NCBI GenBank assembly: GCA_004565275.1
Contig: SDOX01000018.1
Span: 232,541-296,540 of the forward strand
DNA length: 64,000 nucleotides
Source: Nannochloropsis salina CCMP1776
Lineage: Eukaryota; Sar; Eustigmatophyceae; Eustigmatales; Monodopsidaceae
Direction: 5' to 3'
Under the pieces are notes generated by a model that was given only the letters and a program-made list of their open reading frames with translations, did no database searches and had not been told where the DNA came from. Shown here piece by piece: positions 1 to 10,987 of the stretch (its first letter is position 1; every line of letters starts with the position of its first letter). Both the position numbers and the translations under genes were made by a program.

Positions 1-2279
1 GAGGAAGGGTGGAGTTCGATGGAGATAGTGAAGGAAGGGGGACCGCCAATGGGTGCACAAGAAGACGAAACGAGTGACAAGGTCAAAAGCAAGTGCAGTG
101 AAAGCGCGGGAGCGGGAGCGTCCGCGACGGGAGAAGGAAGGGAAGTGCCAGCCCCTGGGGGGAAGGTGGAAGGGCGGGAGGAGGGCGGGCACGCCCCAGG
201 GGCAGACTCCCCGTCCGAGGCCGGCGGTCCTAAGAAAATCTCGCACGAAAACACCAGTGGAGGGACGATAGCCGCGCCATTCACGACCCTTTCCACGAGC
301 GAAGGGGACGGCGAGAGCGAGGGCCGACCGGATGCCCTCTCCCAAGAGCCCCCTCACCGCCCGCCACCCGCGCCCGACGCCCTCGCGGCGGCCTTGGAAG
401 CCACTCGGATGGCAATCAACCGGCAATTGCCTCCCAGCATCCGCATACACGGGATTTTGCGGGCCACCAGGGGCTTTAACGCGAAGAACGACTGCACCCG
501 CCGGCGGTACTGCTACTGGCTCCCCACCTTTCTCCTGGCCGAGGTGGAGGAAGTGGGAGCGTGGCTGGACGGATGTGCGCAGCAGAAGAAGAAGAAGGCG
601 GGGGGGGGGAAGAAAGGGGAGGCGGGAGGAGCGCAGGGTCAGGGAGGGGAGGAGGAAGGGAAGGAGGGGGCGGGAGGGGCCGACGGAGGTGTGAAGGGTG
701 GCGGGGACGGGACGGGGAAGGGAGAGGAAGCCTCCGGGGGGGGAGGGGAGGGGGAGAGGGCGATGGACGGCGAGGGGATGGAGTGGGAGGATGACGAGGG
801 GGCAGGGCTTGTGGGGGAGGAGGAGGAGGAGGAGGAGGGGGAGGGGGAGAGGGGGAAGGAAGAAGGGGAAAGGGAGAAAGTCGCGTCTCCTCCCCTCAGC
901 AATCCCCGCACTGCTCGCTTTAAAGGCACTCCTCTCAATTACCCTCAACCCGACCTGTCCGCCCTTCGCCAGTGCTTCCGGAGCCGCCTCCGCGGCTACA
1001 GGGCCTCATCTCGGCAGCTGGAGCGTCTCGGTCGGACCCTCCGCAAGTACGTAGGGACGCACAAATTCCACAACTTCTCTATCCGCATGTCCTTCCGGTC
1101 GGGCTCGGTGAAGCGCTACATCATGGCCGTGGAGATGGGCGACCCCGTGGTGGTGGGGGAGGACGGGGGCGAGGACTCGGGGCTGGAGTGGGTCTGCGTC
1201 ACACTGACCGGCCAGGCTTTCCTCCTCCATCAGATCCGGAAAATGGTGGCGGTGGCCATTATGGTAGGTTCGGGCTAGAGGGGCGGGGAGGGACAGATGT
1301 CGCACCTTCCCTCCTGCTTCCTCTCGTGAGGTGTCTCCATCCCTTCCCTCCCCATCATGCCCCTCTCCTCCCTTCCCCACAGGTGTCGCGCGGCTCTGCC
1401 CCCGCCACTCTCATCGAAGACGCCTACCAAGACGTGATGCTGACCCTGCCCATGGCCCCCTCGGAGGGGCTGTACCTGGACAAGGCGTCCTTCGCGCTTT
1501 ACAACCAGCGGGCAACGCAGATCGGCCAGGCGGCGTCGCTGGATTGGGAGAGAGAGGAGGAGGAGGAGGACAAGGGGGGCCAGGCGCCTTCTTTGTCCAT
1601 CGAGGTGCTGAGGGAGAGGATTCGCAGATTTGTGGAGGAGGAGATCGTGGGGCACATCCTGCGGCGGGAGGACCAGGTGAGGGGGCGGGAGGGAGGGAGG
1701 AAGGGGGAAGGGAGGGAGGGAGGGAGGGAGGGAGAAAGGGAGGGAAAAGGGTAGGGCCAGATTTCTGTCTGGGTGTGAAAACAGCTGCTCAAGGTGTGGG
1801 GGCGAGAGCTTTGTGGGCGTCTCGTTTACTAGCGTCAGCGTGGTGTTCCACTCCTGTTGTATCTGGCGCACGCTTTTTGCATCACCTCCTCAAAACCCTC
1901 CTACCCTTCACTCTCCTTCCTTCTCGGACACGGCCCCTTTTCTGCCCTTTGACCGATCGAGAAGACCCTAGTCTTCACCAAATGGATGTACCACTGCCGA
2001 CAGAAGTACGAGATGGGGGAACTCGATGCCTTTGCGGCGAGAGGATTGACTGTGGCGGAGCAACGAAGCGAGGCGCCCAAAAAGCAGGTGATGGCGGAAA
2101 TGATGCAAGAGAGGGAAGAGGCGGCGAGAGGGAGGCGCCTCGAGCAAGAGGAAGGAGCGTGCGATGAGCGGGGAAAGGAAGAGGAAAAATTGCTCGTCGA
2201 GACTGATCAGACCGAGCTGGAGCATGAAAACATAGTTCATGGGACTGAGGATTTAGAAGGACAAGTAGCGAATCATTAA
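1..2279 (+). CDS. PUS1: tRNA pseudouridine synthase, PUS1/TruA family (5' end outside window)
   Basis: The protein isomerises uridine to pseudouridine in tRNA and probably other RNAs. Family hallmarks are an INRQLPPSIRI-like strand followed by FNAKNDCTRRRYCYWLP (about residues 150-167 from the ATG at 19), the VGTHKFHNFS motif, and the GQAFLLHQIRKMVA active-site helix. Three exons join in phase: 1-1263, 1383-1676 and 1962-2279 (introns 119 and 285 nt). The frame is open from base 1. The catalytic-aspartate motif (RTDKGV-like), which precedes this region in the family, is not seen, so the true start and the first exon(s) lie upstream of the window and the ATG at 19 is internal. A Gly/Glu/Lys-rich insert of about 110 residues (codons around 580-895) separates the two core halves. 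Identity is firm; subfamily (PUS1 versus other TruA-like) is less so. Confidence 0.88.
580..890 (+). repeat. purine-rich low-complexity tract inside the PUS1-like gene
   Basis: The stretch is almost all G and A, with short GGA/GAG repeats, and it stays open in the coding frame. It encodes a Gly/Glu/Lys-rich disordered insert. The opposite strand encodes an equally open Pro/Ser-rich frame, which is a shadow. Confidence 0.8.
1684..1754 (+). repeat. (GGGA)n simple repeat in PUS1-like intron 2
   Basis: The repeat is a run of GGGA/GGGAA units just after the donor site at 1677. It is intronic. Confidence 0.85.
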
Positions 2280-3764
2280 AACAAATGATCAAGCAATAAA
2301 TTGCATGTTCTTGAACCCAGTGCGGATGGTGCTGGTCTAGACACAGAGCTTGAGGCTTTCCTTCACTTTCAAGCTCCCCTCCATGTCCCCTCAGCTACCA
2401 TCACCACCTGACCCTTCACCATCTTATGCATACATGGATCCATATATGCACTGATTCCACTTTAATCAATCGCCACGCCCGTGGACACGATGTGTAAAGT
2501 AGCATATTGGGAAGTTGTCTGGAAACGGTCTTGGTGCGGGGGCTCGCTCCCACGCATAAAACAAGCAAATGCCGGCAATGGTGCGACGCAACGATCCGTT
2601 CAACGTGATGACGTGGCCTTACCTAAAGCAATACCCTGCACTCCCCGTAATGTGACGTGCGTTGTCCCCCAGCCCGTCTCTCTCTGCCCCCCAGGGCGGG
2701 CCCCATACTTTGTCCGTGACGGCACACGCGGGGCGCTGCGACAGGTTGTAACATGAAGGAGGGGTACGTTTGAGGGAAAAGCCACGTGCCTGCGCGACGC
2801 CGGCCTTCCTCTCTGAGCTTCTTTCTCGGCCCGGCCCTAGGTTTTGTTCTGGATGGGGATTTTTTGGGCTTTGTTTTATCGAAACTGCATACACGCGCAC
2901 CATCACTGCACGATATTTGCAGATCCTCGGCCACGCCACGTGTCGTGGTGCTTGTAGCACGTGTCATGTGGGCGGGGTGGGTCTCCGAGGGTCCTAACAG
3001 TGTCAAGAGGAGGAAGCCTCCCCCCCTGTTGACTCCCATGTATTGACTGTTTTCCCGGACAAATTCCCCAAAAGCTGTGTATATATTACTTGTAGGTTGA
3101 GAGGACGTATAGTGAGGCCATGTCCAGCTCTAATGCACACGTGTCGCCTTAGTATGGGGAACGAAAAAGTCTTCCGTAGGGCAGCTTTGAATCCTTCTTC
3201 GGAGTCGATGATGCCTACCATCTGTGTCAACATGCACCCTTACTTAGCCCTCTCACTTTGCATTTTTCCATGTCCTCTCACTTAGACAACAACAAAGGCA
3301 TACTCCTACCCAATTTCAGTGTTCGGATCCAGCCGTGACCTGTTTGCGCGCAGGTGAGATCCTGACTGGAGCCCGGGGGGATGAGCCGGAACGCTCTTTC
3401 GGGTGAAATTGTCTGCGGGGACTAGAGAGACCCCGCGTCAATGTTTAGTTTTCTCCGAGTCACAGAAATAAGGGAGAGGCTGGCTCATTTGGGCAGAGTC
3501 TTTTTCGAGGGAGAGAGACTGGATGCTTCAAGCTTTTCGCCCTCTCCCCTCATGCATTACCCAAGCTCATCTCCGCAGAACGAGCTGAGTTAGTTAGTAA
3601 TCTTCACCTCTTTGGCCAGCTCATCCGCTCTCTTATTTTTCCCTTTCCTTTTTTTGAATAGGAATCTTTGAGCACTACATGTGGGATTGAGGGCAGCTTG
3701 CAATTAACCACATCCGAAAAAGACAATTATCTGTGCGCTCGGCCCTGTCGCCGCACAAGAGACC
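2280..3764. other. intergenic, about 1.5 kb, no gene seen
   Basis: Short open frames here have no recognisable composition or motif. AATAAA-like sequence near 2295 may serve PUS1 3' processing. A 24-bp near-perfect palindrome lies at 2427-2450 (arms TGCATACATGGA / TCCATATATGCA, one mismatch). The right part (about 3300-3764) is presumably the promoter and leader of the bHLH-PAS gene. Confidence 0.6.
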
Positions 3765-5683
3765 ATGGATCCAACAGACGACATTTTCTTCACGGCAGAG
3801 GCGTTGGAACGAGCGTCCTCAGTGTTTGACGCTGGGCGCGTGGGCTGGAAAGGAGCGAGGGGAGGGCTTCCGCTCAAGGCCGACGAGGGGAGCCGGGCGG
3901 GGTCGGAGGGGGCGAGGGAGGGGGGCAAGCGGAACGGGTTGGAGGGAGATGGGCTCAGCGACGGCGAGTACGAGGCAGGACTGTCAGACATGCTCTTGTC
4001 AGACATGGACTCGGGCATCTTCTTCAACGAAGCGAACGCCGCCCTCTTTGCGGGCGCCGGGGAGGGGGGTCTGAGCAAGCAGGCGAGTCTGGACGGTGAC
4101 GGGCTCCGAGACCCGCAGCATTTCCACCTCGAGCAGCAGCAGGAGGCTCGGGAGGGTGGGGAGGAGTGCCCGTCTGCACTCCAGCCGTTTCCAGCGGCCT
4201 CGCTCTCGTCCAAGAACGTGAGCAGTCTCCCTAGCGGCGTCCATGGGAGCTGGCCCTCATTCATGGGCGCGGGGCCGCCTGTCTGGAAGCAACCGGGCGA
4301 GGGCATGTCGCATCAAAATCAAAAAGGGGCGCGGGACCTTCGCCCGCTGGTGGGGCAGTCGGCGACAGCCCCGCAGGACGGAGGTGCTCTGGGCACGGGC
4401 GGACCCGGCTTGGGGGGCCCGCGAGGGGAAGGGAGGCAGGTGATGGCGGTTACGCCGGGTCAGGGCGAGAGTGTGAACGGGCTGATGGATGAGACGGCCT
4501 CGGTCCTGTCGTCGGAGTGCTCGTCCCTGTGGGGCACCGAGGAAGGGGAGGGCGGGCGGGCGGGTGGGCGTCCGCGAGACACCTCCATGCATCTGAGGTA
4601 TCAGATGCGGTCTGTGGCGTCTCCGGCGCTGCTTTGTCCCTCCCCGGGCAGCAGCAGCAACAGCCACGCGAGCAGCGGGGGCATGGGAGGGGGGGAAGGG
4701 AAGGAGGGGCGAGGAAGCGGGGGGAAGAAGGGAGGGAGGAAGGGGACAGCGGGGGGGAGGCGGCGGGCAGAAGGCGCGGGGGGGGGGGAAGCTGCAGCAG
4801 CGCCGACTCCGGGAACGGGCGTGAATGCCCGGAAGGATCGACGCCGATGACAGAGGGCCTGGTGGATACGATGGGTCTGGAGAGTTTCTTCTCGTCCGGC
4901 GCGGGAGGAGGAGGGGGCGGGGGGCGGGGGACGGGAGCGATGAGCGTGAAGCGCAAACAAGATCGGAACGCCCGGGAGCAGAAGCGCTCCTTGAAGATCA
5001 GCCAGCAGATCGGTCACCTGAAGAGCCTGCTGGAGGAGGAGGGGCGCAAGGTGAAGAAGAACAGCAAGATGGCGATCCTCCTGAGTGTGGAGGATTACAT
5101 CAAGGAGCTGGAGGAGGAGGTGGGGGGGATGGTGCTGGGCCGGGAGGGCGGGCGGGAGGAGGGGGAGGGAGTGAAGGAAGGGATGGACGTGGGCGTGGGC
5201 ACAAGCGTGGAGGCCGTGGGCCAGAGGAACGGCCGGAGCGAGAGCGATCTGTCCGTGGTGACGGCGACCTCGGTGCGGGAGGACCGAGAGGTGGCGCGGG
5301 GCGTTGGCTACCACTCCCTTTTCAAGCAGGTGAGCACCCCCTTGGCCGTGGCGTCGGTGGAGGGGCGATTCATCGACGCAAATGTGCGCTTTGAGATGGC
5401 CACAGGATACACCAAGGCAGAACTGGAACGCTTGACGTTCTTCAACCTGGTGGCTCCGGAAGAGCTGCAGGACACCTTTGCGGCCGTTGCCCGCATGCTT
5501 AACCAGCCGAGCGGGGAGGAAGAGGATAAGGAGGACTCGGAAATGCTGCGATTGACGAGGCGGGCCTTGCCCAAGGTGGGGATCGGGGGCCTTGGCCAGC
5601 AGGCGCAGAATCTGCACATCACCATCTCTTTGGTGAAACCGCAGGAGGATTCGATGGCCTTTTTTCAGTGCAGCCTGGACTGA
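3765..5683 (+). CDS. bHLH-PAS transcription factor, RITMO1-like
   Basis: This is a probable DNA-binding regulator in the nucleus. A basic helix-loop-helix (about residues 327-385: KRKQDRNAREQKRSLKISQQ, then a loop ending VKKNSKMAILLSVEDYIKEL) is followed by one PAS domain from about residue 450 (LFKQVSTPLAVASVEGRFID, ANVRFEMATGY). The N-terminal 320 residues are disordered, rich in Gly, Ser and acidic patches. The frame changes between the two halves. Splicing 4598-4800 (GTATCA...GCAG, 203 nt) restores it exactly and gives 571 residues. The alternative is an indel in the 11-G run at 4778-4788 inside that segment. Single bHLH-PAS proteins of this layout are known in stramenopiles; the diatom RITMO1 controls diel rhythm. 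The orthology is inference, while the bHLH and PAS calls are firm. Confidence 0.85.
4778..4788 (+). repeat. 11-G homopolymer
   Basis: This pure G run lies within the segment where the bHLH-PAS reading frame changes. It lies inside the predicted 203-nt intron but could also be an assembly length error. Confidence 0.85.
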
Positions 5684-7243
5684 TAGAACAGGCGGTTGTA
5701 AGGCGAGAGAAGCGGGAGAATGACGGATGGTGGTGTGGAAGTATTTGGTAGAGGGAGGGAGGCAGACGGCGTGCAGGAGGTGAGTTTGCATGGAGGCGTG
5801 GGGGCACAGAGGATGGGGTTCCCAGACCCGCTCCAGAGGCCATGTTGCACTCGATGCGGTCGAGATGGGCGCCCCCGATGGCTAGTTTGCCGAGGAGCAA
5901 ATGGTTGATCCCGGGCCCGGCGCGACTAATCGAGGAGCGTTTTGAAATTAAAGGGCGTGCTGCGCCATGTCCACAAGTATCGATTTTTTGTGATAAGCCG
6001 AGAGACTGAGATTTCTCAGCACGAGATGTAGACTGACAGGTAGATCGAAGGGATTGAGATGGTTGGCAACCAGCGGAAGTCGCGAGCACTTCCAGCAAAA
6101 GTGTACGAAGAGGGAAAATGACAGGGGATGGAAGAGATTTTATGTGCTTTTAAATCATACTTGTTTGTAACAGCTTTGTGTTATGCGTGGAAAGGCACTG
6201 CACACGATCTCACACATATCGCACGCAAAGTTACTGGTTGAAACAACCCGGAAAAGACGATAGTACATGTGAGCAGGAATTTCATGGAAAGGGAAGGGTG
6301 TCAGAGGGACAGCGCGTAAAGGACGCTGAGGGTGTGCGGTACTGAGCCAGCGAGGCTCCGTGTGAAATACCATTGTGTGCAAACACTTATAAGTCGGAAA
6401 CCGCGACGACCCTTTGAGGGGCGCGAGCGTGAAGCAAGTGATCAATTGTTTGGAGTACAAACCAGCCGGAAGATGATCAAAGGAAAGAAAAAGCGAACAG
6501 AAAGAGCCGGGAAGCGTGCCATGTGCAGCCACGCTTGTCCCCTCAACAACCATTTCCACCGAGTTTTCATTTCCACGTCGGGGCGGGTCGCTTTTTTCCC
6601 TCCGTGGTAAGCTGGCACAACATACAGGCGAATTCCAAGCCTCGTCTCTCTTGGCAAAGAATCCATTCACACCGCTCCTTCCACATTTCGAACCCGAGCA
6701 CGGCCTTTGCGTGCATCCTGACCGTTCTCAGGCGATTCCCTACGCAACTCGATCCTGAACCTCCGTCATCTTTCCCTTTCGGCAACCCATCCCGAACTCG
6801 CCTAACGCTGTCTCTTCTACTCCCTCGGATAATCGAATTATTTCCTTAGTACCTCACTGCCAAGAACCTTCTTACCAGCTGTCTCGACATACCATCCTTC
6901 CTCATATCTTCACGCGACCACCTGCATCAGATACTGAAGCTGAAATTACCAGACCACCATTTCCGCAGCCATAAGAGCATCGGGTTGTCTCCGCGACATT
7001 TCTCTTCTCTTCAAACTCTCAGATATAATTTCGGGCACATCCGTGCACGGAACGGGCACCCTTCCTCCCCCTCTCGACTTCCCTCGCCCCCTGCCTTTCA
7101 GCCCCGGGCATCGCCTGTAGCTCCACCACGTCCTGGCCCTGGAGGTCCACGCCTTAAATTTCCACACGTCACGTGGCCGCTCCACTTTCCCAGCTCTTCC
7201 TCCCTCGTCCTCCCTTGGATCCCGGCCCGCGGGTCGAGTCGGC
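5684..7243. other. intergenic, about 1.5 kb, no gene supported
   Basis: This lies between the bHLH-PAS stop and the CDK stop (convergent). Several open frames of 60-170 codons on either strand have no recognisable motif, no supporting splice logic and biased composition. I see no RNA gene. Confidence 0.55.
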
Positions 7244-9027
7244 TCATTGCCGAAATTGCTGCTTGTCCAAGTCATCAAAGTACCGGTGGTACAGGGCGGT
7301 CTTCGCGCTTATCCGGCTCTTGGGATCAAGCACCACCAGTTTCTGCTCGAGTGGGTGCGTGAAAAAATAGTGGGGGTGAGAGAGGGTCGAAAATAAGCAG
7401 ACCTGCGATGCATTCCAGATCCAAAAGACGACCGCGTGGAAGAGGCAGCGAGCACACCAGAGGCCCTCGGGTCCCAGTTCTTCCTTGGTGCATGCGTCAA
7501 ACACGGCTGTGGGTCCGGGGCAATCTCCTACCTCCAGCAAATCCAAGCCCGCCTCATCTATGGAGGGGCAGTACTTGGTGAGCTTCACGGGGGGCCAGAC
7601 GGGGAAGGCCGGATTCCAGTCTTGGAGGGCCGTCACGCCGGGCCACGTCTCTTCGGAAGGGGTGCCTAACGAGCGAAAAATCTAGGCGAGCGCGAGATGT
7701 AGAGGTACGGTAGGGATGGGGGGAACCGAGGGTGTGAGGGAAGGGGGAAAGAAGGGTTTAAAAAGCGGAGACAGGCGTTCGATGGGATCGAGAGGCGGGA
7801 AAGAGGTGGAAGGAGAAAACGAGCGAGGACCCCAGGGGAGGCAGACAAGTACCTTGAAGAGTTGGTCGACCTCCGAGTCCCCCTGGAACATGGCCCGCTT
7901 GCAGAGCAACTCGACAAAAATGGCCCCACAGGCCCACACGTCCACGGGGGGGGCGTAGGTCTGAGAGCCCAGCAAGATCTCGGGTGGCCGGTACCATAGC
8001 GTCACCACCTCGTGGGTGAGCGGGCGGATGGGGGGGACGAAGGCCCGGGCGAGGCCGAAGTCGGCGATTTTGAGGCGACCCTCCTTGGAGACCAGGAGGT
8101 TCTGAGGCTTCAGGTCCCTGTGCATGATGCCGCGGGCATGGCAGAAGGCGAGGCCGTGAAAGATCTGGAAGAGGAAGGATTTGACCACGCTCCGGGAGAG
8201 CGTCCCTGGCTGGGCCTCCATGTACTTTTTCAGGTCCCGGTCCACGAACTCGAAGACGAGGTAGAGGCGGCCCTCGCTCTGAACGCAGTCCAGGAGCCTG
8301 GTTGAGGGGGGAAGAGAGGGGAAGCAAGTATGTCGGTGGACGTCTCCAAGCCGTCGCTCGACATAGCAAGAGACCGACACAGACACAATGGCCACGATCA
8401 ATGTCACTATTTCCTTCTCTTCCCTCTCCTCTATTCCCTCCATTTTCCCCGCCCAGCGCCGCCCGCCCTTTCCCCTCGTACTCGACGATGCAAGGGTGGC
8501 GCAGCTCTTGGAGCAGCGAGATCTCCCTCAACGCCGTGCTTGGTATCCCCTCATCCTCCATTTCCAACCGAATCCTCTGTGCATATGAGGGGAGTTGTTC
8601 ATGAGAGGGCTCAAAGCGGCGGACTTGGACATACAGGACGCCGGCTGTAATGCGTGCTTCCGCTCATCTCCTTTAAAATATATGAGTTTTTGCCACGCAT
8701 TTCGCCTCCTTTGCCTTTCCCGTCTCAGGCAAGGGGTATTGCGCCTATTGCAAGCATGTCGATACGTGACCAGACCCAGACCCACTCCACGCACCTTCAG
8801 GGCCACTATATCATTTGTCTGCTTGTCTCGGGCCTTGTACACCACCCCGTATGTGCCTTCTCCTAAGTTTCCACCCCCATTTTTCTCTATTTTTTGATAT
8901 CTGAGGTAGATGTGCATGTAGACACGCAGGATGGGGGGGGGAAGAGATGTTAAGTAAGAAAGCTGTTGTACCGTGACGACGCCCGGGAAAGAAGAGAGGA
9001 GGAAAGCCATCGTACTTACCTCTCCAT
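7244..9027 (-). CDS. cyclin-dependent kinase, CDK1/CDKA type with PSTALRE helix
   Basis: This is a serine/threonine kinase of cell-cycle control that acts with a cyclin. Six exons read right to left: 9020-9027, 8795-8900, 8482-8576, 7853-8297, 7532-7681 and 7244-7342. All join in phase with GT-AG ends to give 300 residues, the normal family size. The first coding exon is only 8 nt (ATGGAGAG before a consensus GTAAGT). Visible motifs are the GEGTYGVV glycine loop (16-23) with the inhibitory Thr/Tyr pair, lysine 38, PSTALRE (50-56), HRDLKPQN, the DFG loop, and the activation segment [13 protein letters not shown] with the T-loop Thr. A five-residue insertion (NGGGN) precedes the glycine loop compared with other CDKs. 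PSTALRE rather than PSTAIRE recalls diatom CDKA2, an inference. Kinase identity is very firm. Confidence 0.94.
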
Positions 9028-10108
9028 TTGTCAGCCCCTCCGCGCCTTGTGATGGCACAGTTGACTCTTCACTGTTCGTTGATAATGATAATGATAATGT
9101 GTGGGTATAAAACAATGGAGAAGAAATATCCGACGGGAAGTGTGAAGCCGCGCTGTCTCGACGAGCTCTCTCCTTAATTCTGTGCTTGCTCGAACTGATG
9201 CATACGCTATCCTTCAGAACACACGTTTCGGTGCTAGAGTTCATCCTTCCATAAAGTGAGACCTTAATAACCTGGTTCTTTGCCATTGGTGCAAAGTTGA
9301 GGGTACAAGCAACTAAGACTCGTGTCGTAAAATATATACCAAGGAAAAGAGGACAGCCATAGTGAGGGTTGGGCAAGTTGATGGCCCCCAGTGGAAAACC
9401 TGCCGATGCAACGTGTGGAACAGATCGCACACGATACAAATTACCCCAAGAACGCTCGATAATACAGAGGCATTCAGTTTCGCACGCAATTTTCACGTAT
9501 CGACACAGGGGCTTGGTTGCGAACTGGAGGACAGGGCCCGCTTTAGCCCGGAATCCTAATTTTTTGGCGATTGCTCTACTCGGCAAGACCATCACGAACT
9601 GCTTATTAATGTGAGAATTCATGAATGAAAATGAACATAGTTCTTCGTTATTGTGGAAATAAAACGGAAGCTGAAACACTTCACGAAGCCATCGGGCCAT
9701 GGTTTTTTTGAGGGAGCACAAATGAGATTCTCAGAGAGGAGTGAGATGGAACCAAGGAGGACGAGACCCCCGTATGACATCGAAAATTGGGTTCAAACCG
9801 CGGCCAGCGCGTCTTTTACAACAATAAATGAATCGAAAAAGTCGAGGATTGGCATGGAATATGCATTACGAGCATCGTGAAGCTCTTTATCGTGTCATTT
9901 GCACAGATATTGTACCAACAATACCAGATTTCAGCAAGTGATTGCCGTCATTCACAACCCTATAAAAAGTGTACAGCCCCTTGTCGTACTTTAAAACCTC
10001 AGCGTACCTTAACATGGCCCAATTTCATTTGTTATCTTACCTTTATGTCAGTGTCATTGTATTTGGGCCAGGAAAGAGCGCGGCCTCGGCCGGTGAGCTC
10101 AAAACATT
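9028..10108. other. divergent intergenic region between CDK and CGI121
   Basis: The region is about 1.1 kb and contains a (GATAAT)3 microsatellite near 9081-9098. A TATAAAAAG box lies at 9961-9969, about 140 nt before the CGI121 start. No convincing gene is seen. Confidence 0.55.
9961..9969 (+). promoter_or_regulatory. possible TATA box of CGI121
   Basis: TATAAAAAG lies 140 nt upstream of the CGI121 ATG in otherwise non-coding sequence. Position and motif fit; no transcript data are available. Confidence 0.35.
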
Positions 10109-10987
10109 ATGATATCTTGGGATGCCTCTCGGGCCGCGCCAGTGGAGGTATCAGCTTCAGGAAACAAGGATTCAGGATCCAGCAATGAAGCGAATGGAAA
10201 CCATAGCGAATCTTTTGTCTTCAAGACTACACTGTTCCCTGAAAAGCACACGGTAAGGAATATTGGAACACTTCTAAAAGAAGCGATTGCTGCACCCGGG
10301 TAGCTGTCAGAGAGCAGATAGAGGACATGAACGTAGGTGCAAAGGCGGGAATATTGCACGTCTGAGTCCTTAGTCCTCATAATTGCAATTTGACCCACTT
10401 TTTAATGACAGCTCTGCCTCCTCCTCTTCCAAGATGTCAAGAACGCGAGTGCCGTCCGTGAGACCTTGCTCGCAGGTAACAGTCCCGACTTCGCACTCAT
10501 CAACCCCGACATGATCTTCTCGTCCTTCCACCTGCTTCTAGCGGCTTCTATCGCCCTTCTTCATGCCAATCAAGGCACAATGCGGGTCAAGACTTTGCAC
10601 GCTGAGCTTCTCTACTCGTTGTCCCCCACCACGAGCATTTCCGAGGCCTTTCGGATCTTCGGCGGGGGGGGGGGGCGGCCCCGACAAAGACGGACCGACT
10701 GCTCTTTGCCTTCATCGATACGCCCGTCCCCGTGATCATCACACAAGTCTTCCCACTCGTGCAAGGGCGAGCGGTCCCGGCGGAGCGAGTCTTGTCATGC
10801 CTTGACGCGCGGCCCATGCCTGTGGAGAGAGCCGCCGCTTTCCGGGAGGTGTTCAAGGTTGTGGGGGGGGGGGGAGAAAGGACAGGAGCGACAAGGAGAC
10901 AAGGGGGGAGGGCGTGAAGGAGAAAAGGAGGAGACGGAGCTGGAGCATGCTATCATCTCCCAGGTTGCGGCCAAGCGTGTATTGTAA
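10109..10987 (+). CDS. CGI121: KEOPS complex subunit CGI121/TPRKB (frame interrupted at poly-G)
   Basis: In the KEOPS/EKC complex this protein binds the Bud32 kinase and helps tRNA t6A modification. Exon 1 (10109-10252) ends FPEKHT before GTAAGG. Exon 2 (10412-10857) begins LCLLLFQDVKNAS and contains INPDMIFSSFHLLLAA, the HAELLYSLSP motif and ISEAFRIFG. Exon 3 (10931-10987) gives ELEHAIISQVAAKRVL, the typical C-terminal helix. Intron 10858-10930 is 73 nt. Within exon 2 the frame changes at the 12-G run 10664-10675: upstream is read in one frame, while RLLFAFIDTPVPVIITQVF and the rest need a frame one base off. No GT donor lies near, so an intron does not explain it. A homopolymer length error in the assembly is the simplest cause; true gene damage is possible. 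With the run off by one, the protein would be about 216 residues. Confidence 0.85.
10664..10675 (+). repeat. 12-G homopolymer splitting CGI121
   Basis: This pure G run marks the exact point where the conserved CGI121 sequence moves to another frame. A second 12-G run lies at 10863-10874 inside the predicted last intron. Confidence 0.9.

Noticed and set aside
639-938. Minus-strand Ser/Pro frame opposite the PUS1-like insert
   Set aside because: It is the mirror of a purine-rich coding tract and has no independent features.
4601-5791. 396-codon minus-strand frame rich in His/Leu/Pro
   Set aside because: It is the antisense shadow of the bHLH-PAS gene; GC-rich coding sequence leaves the complement open.
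6155-6670. 171-codon minus-strand frame
   Set aside because: It shows no motif, no family resemblance and no splice context.
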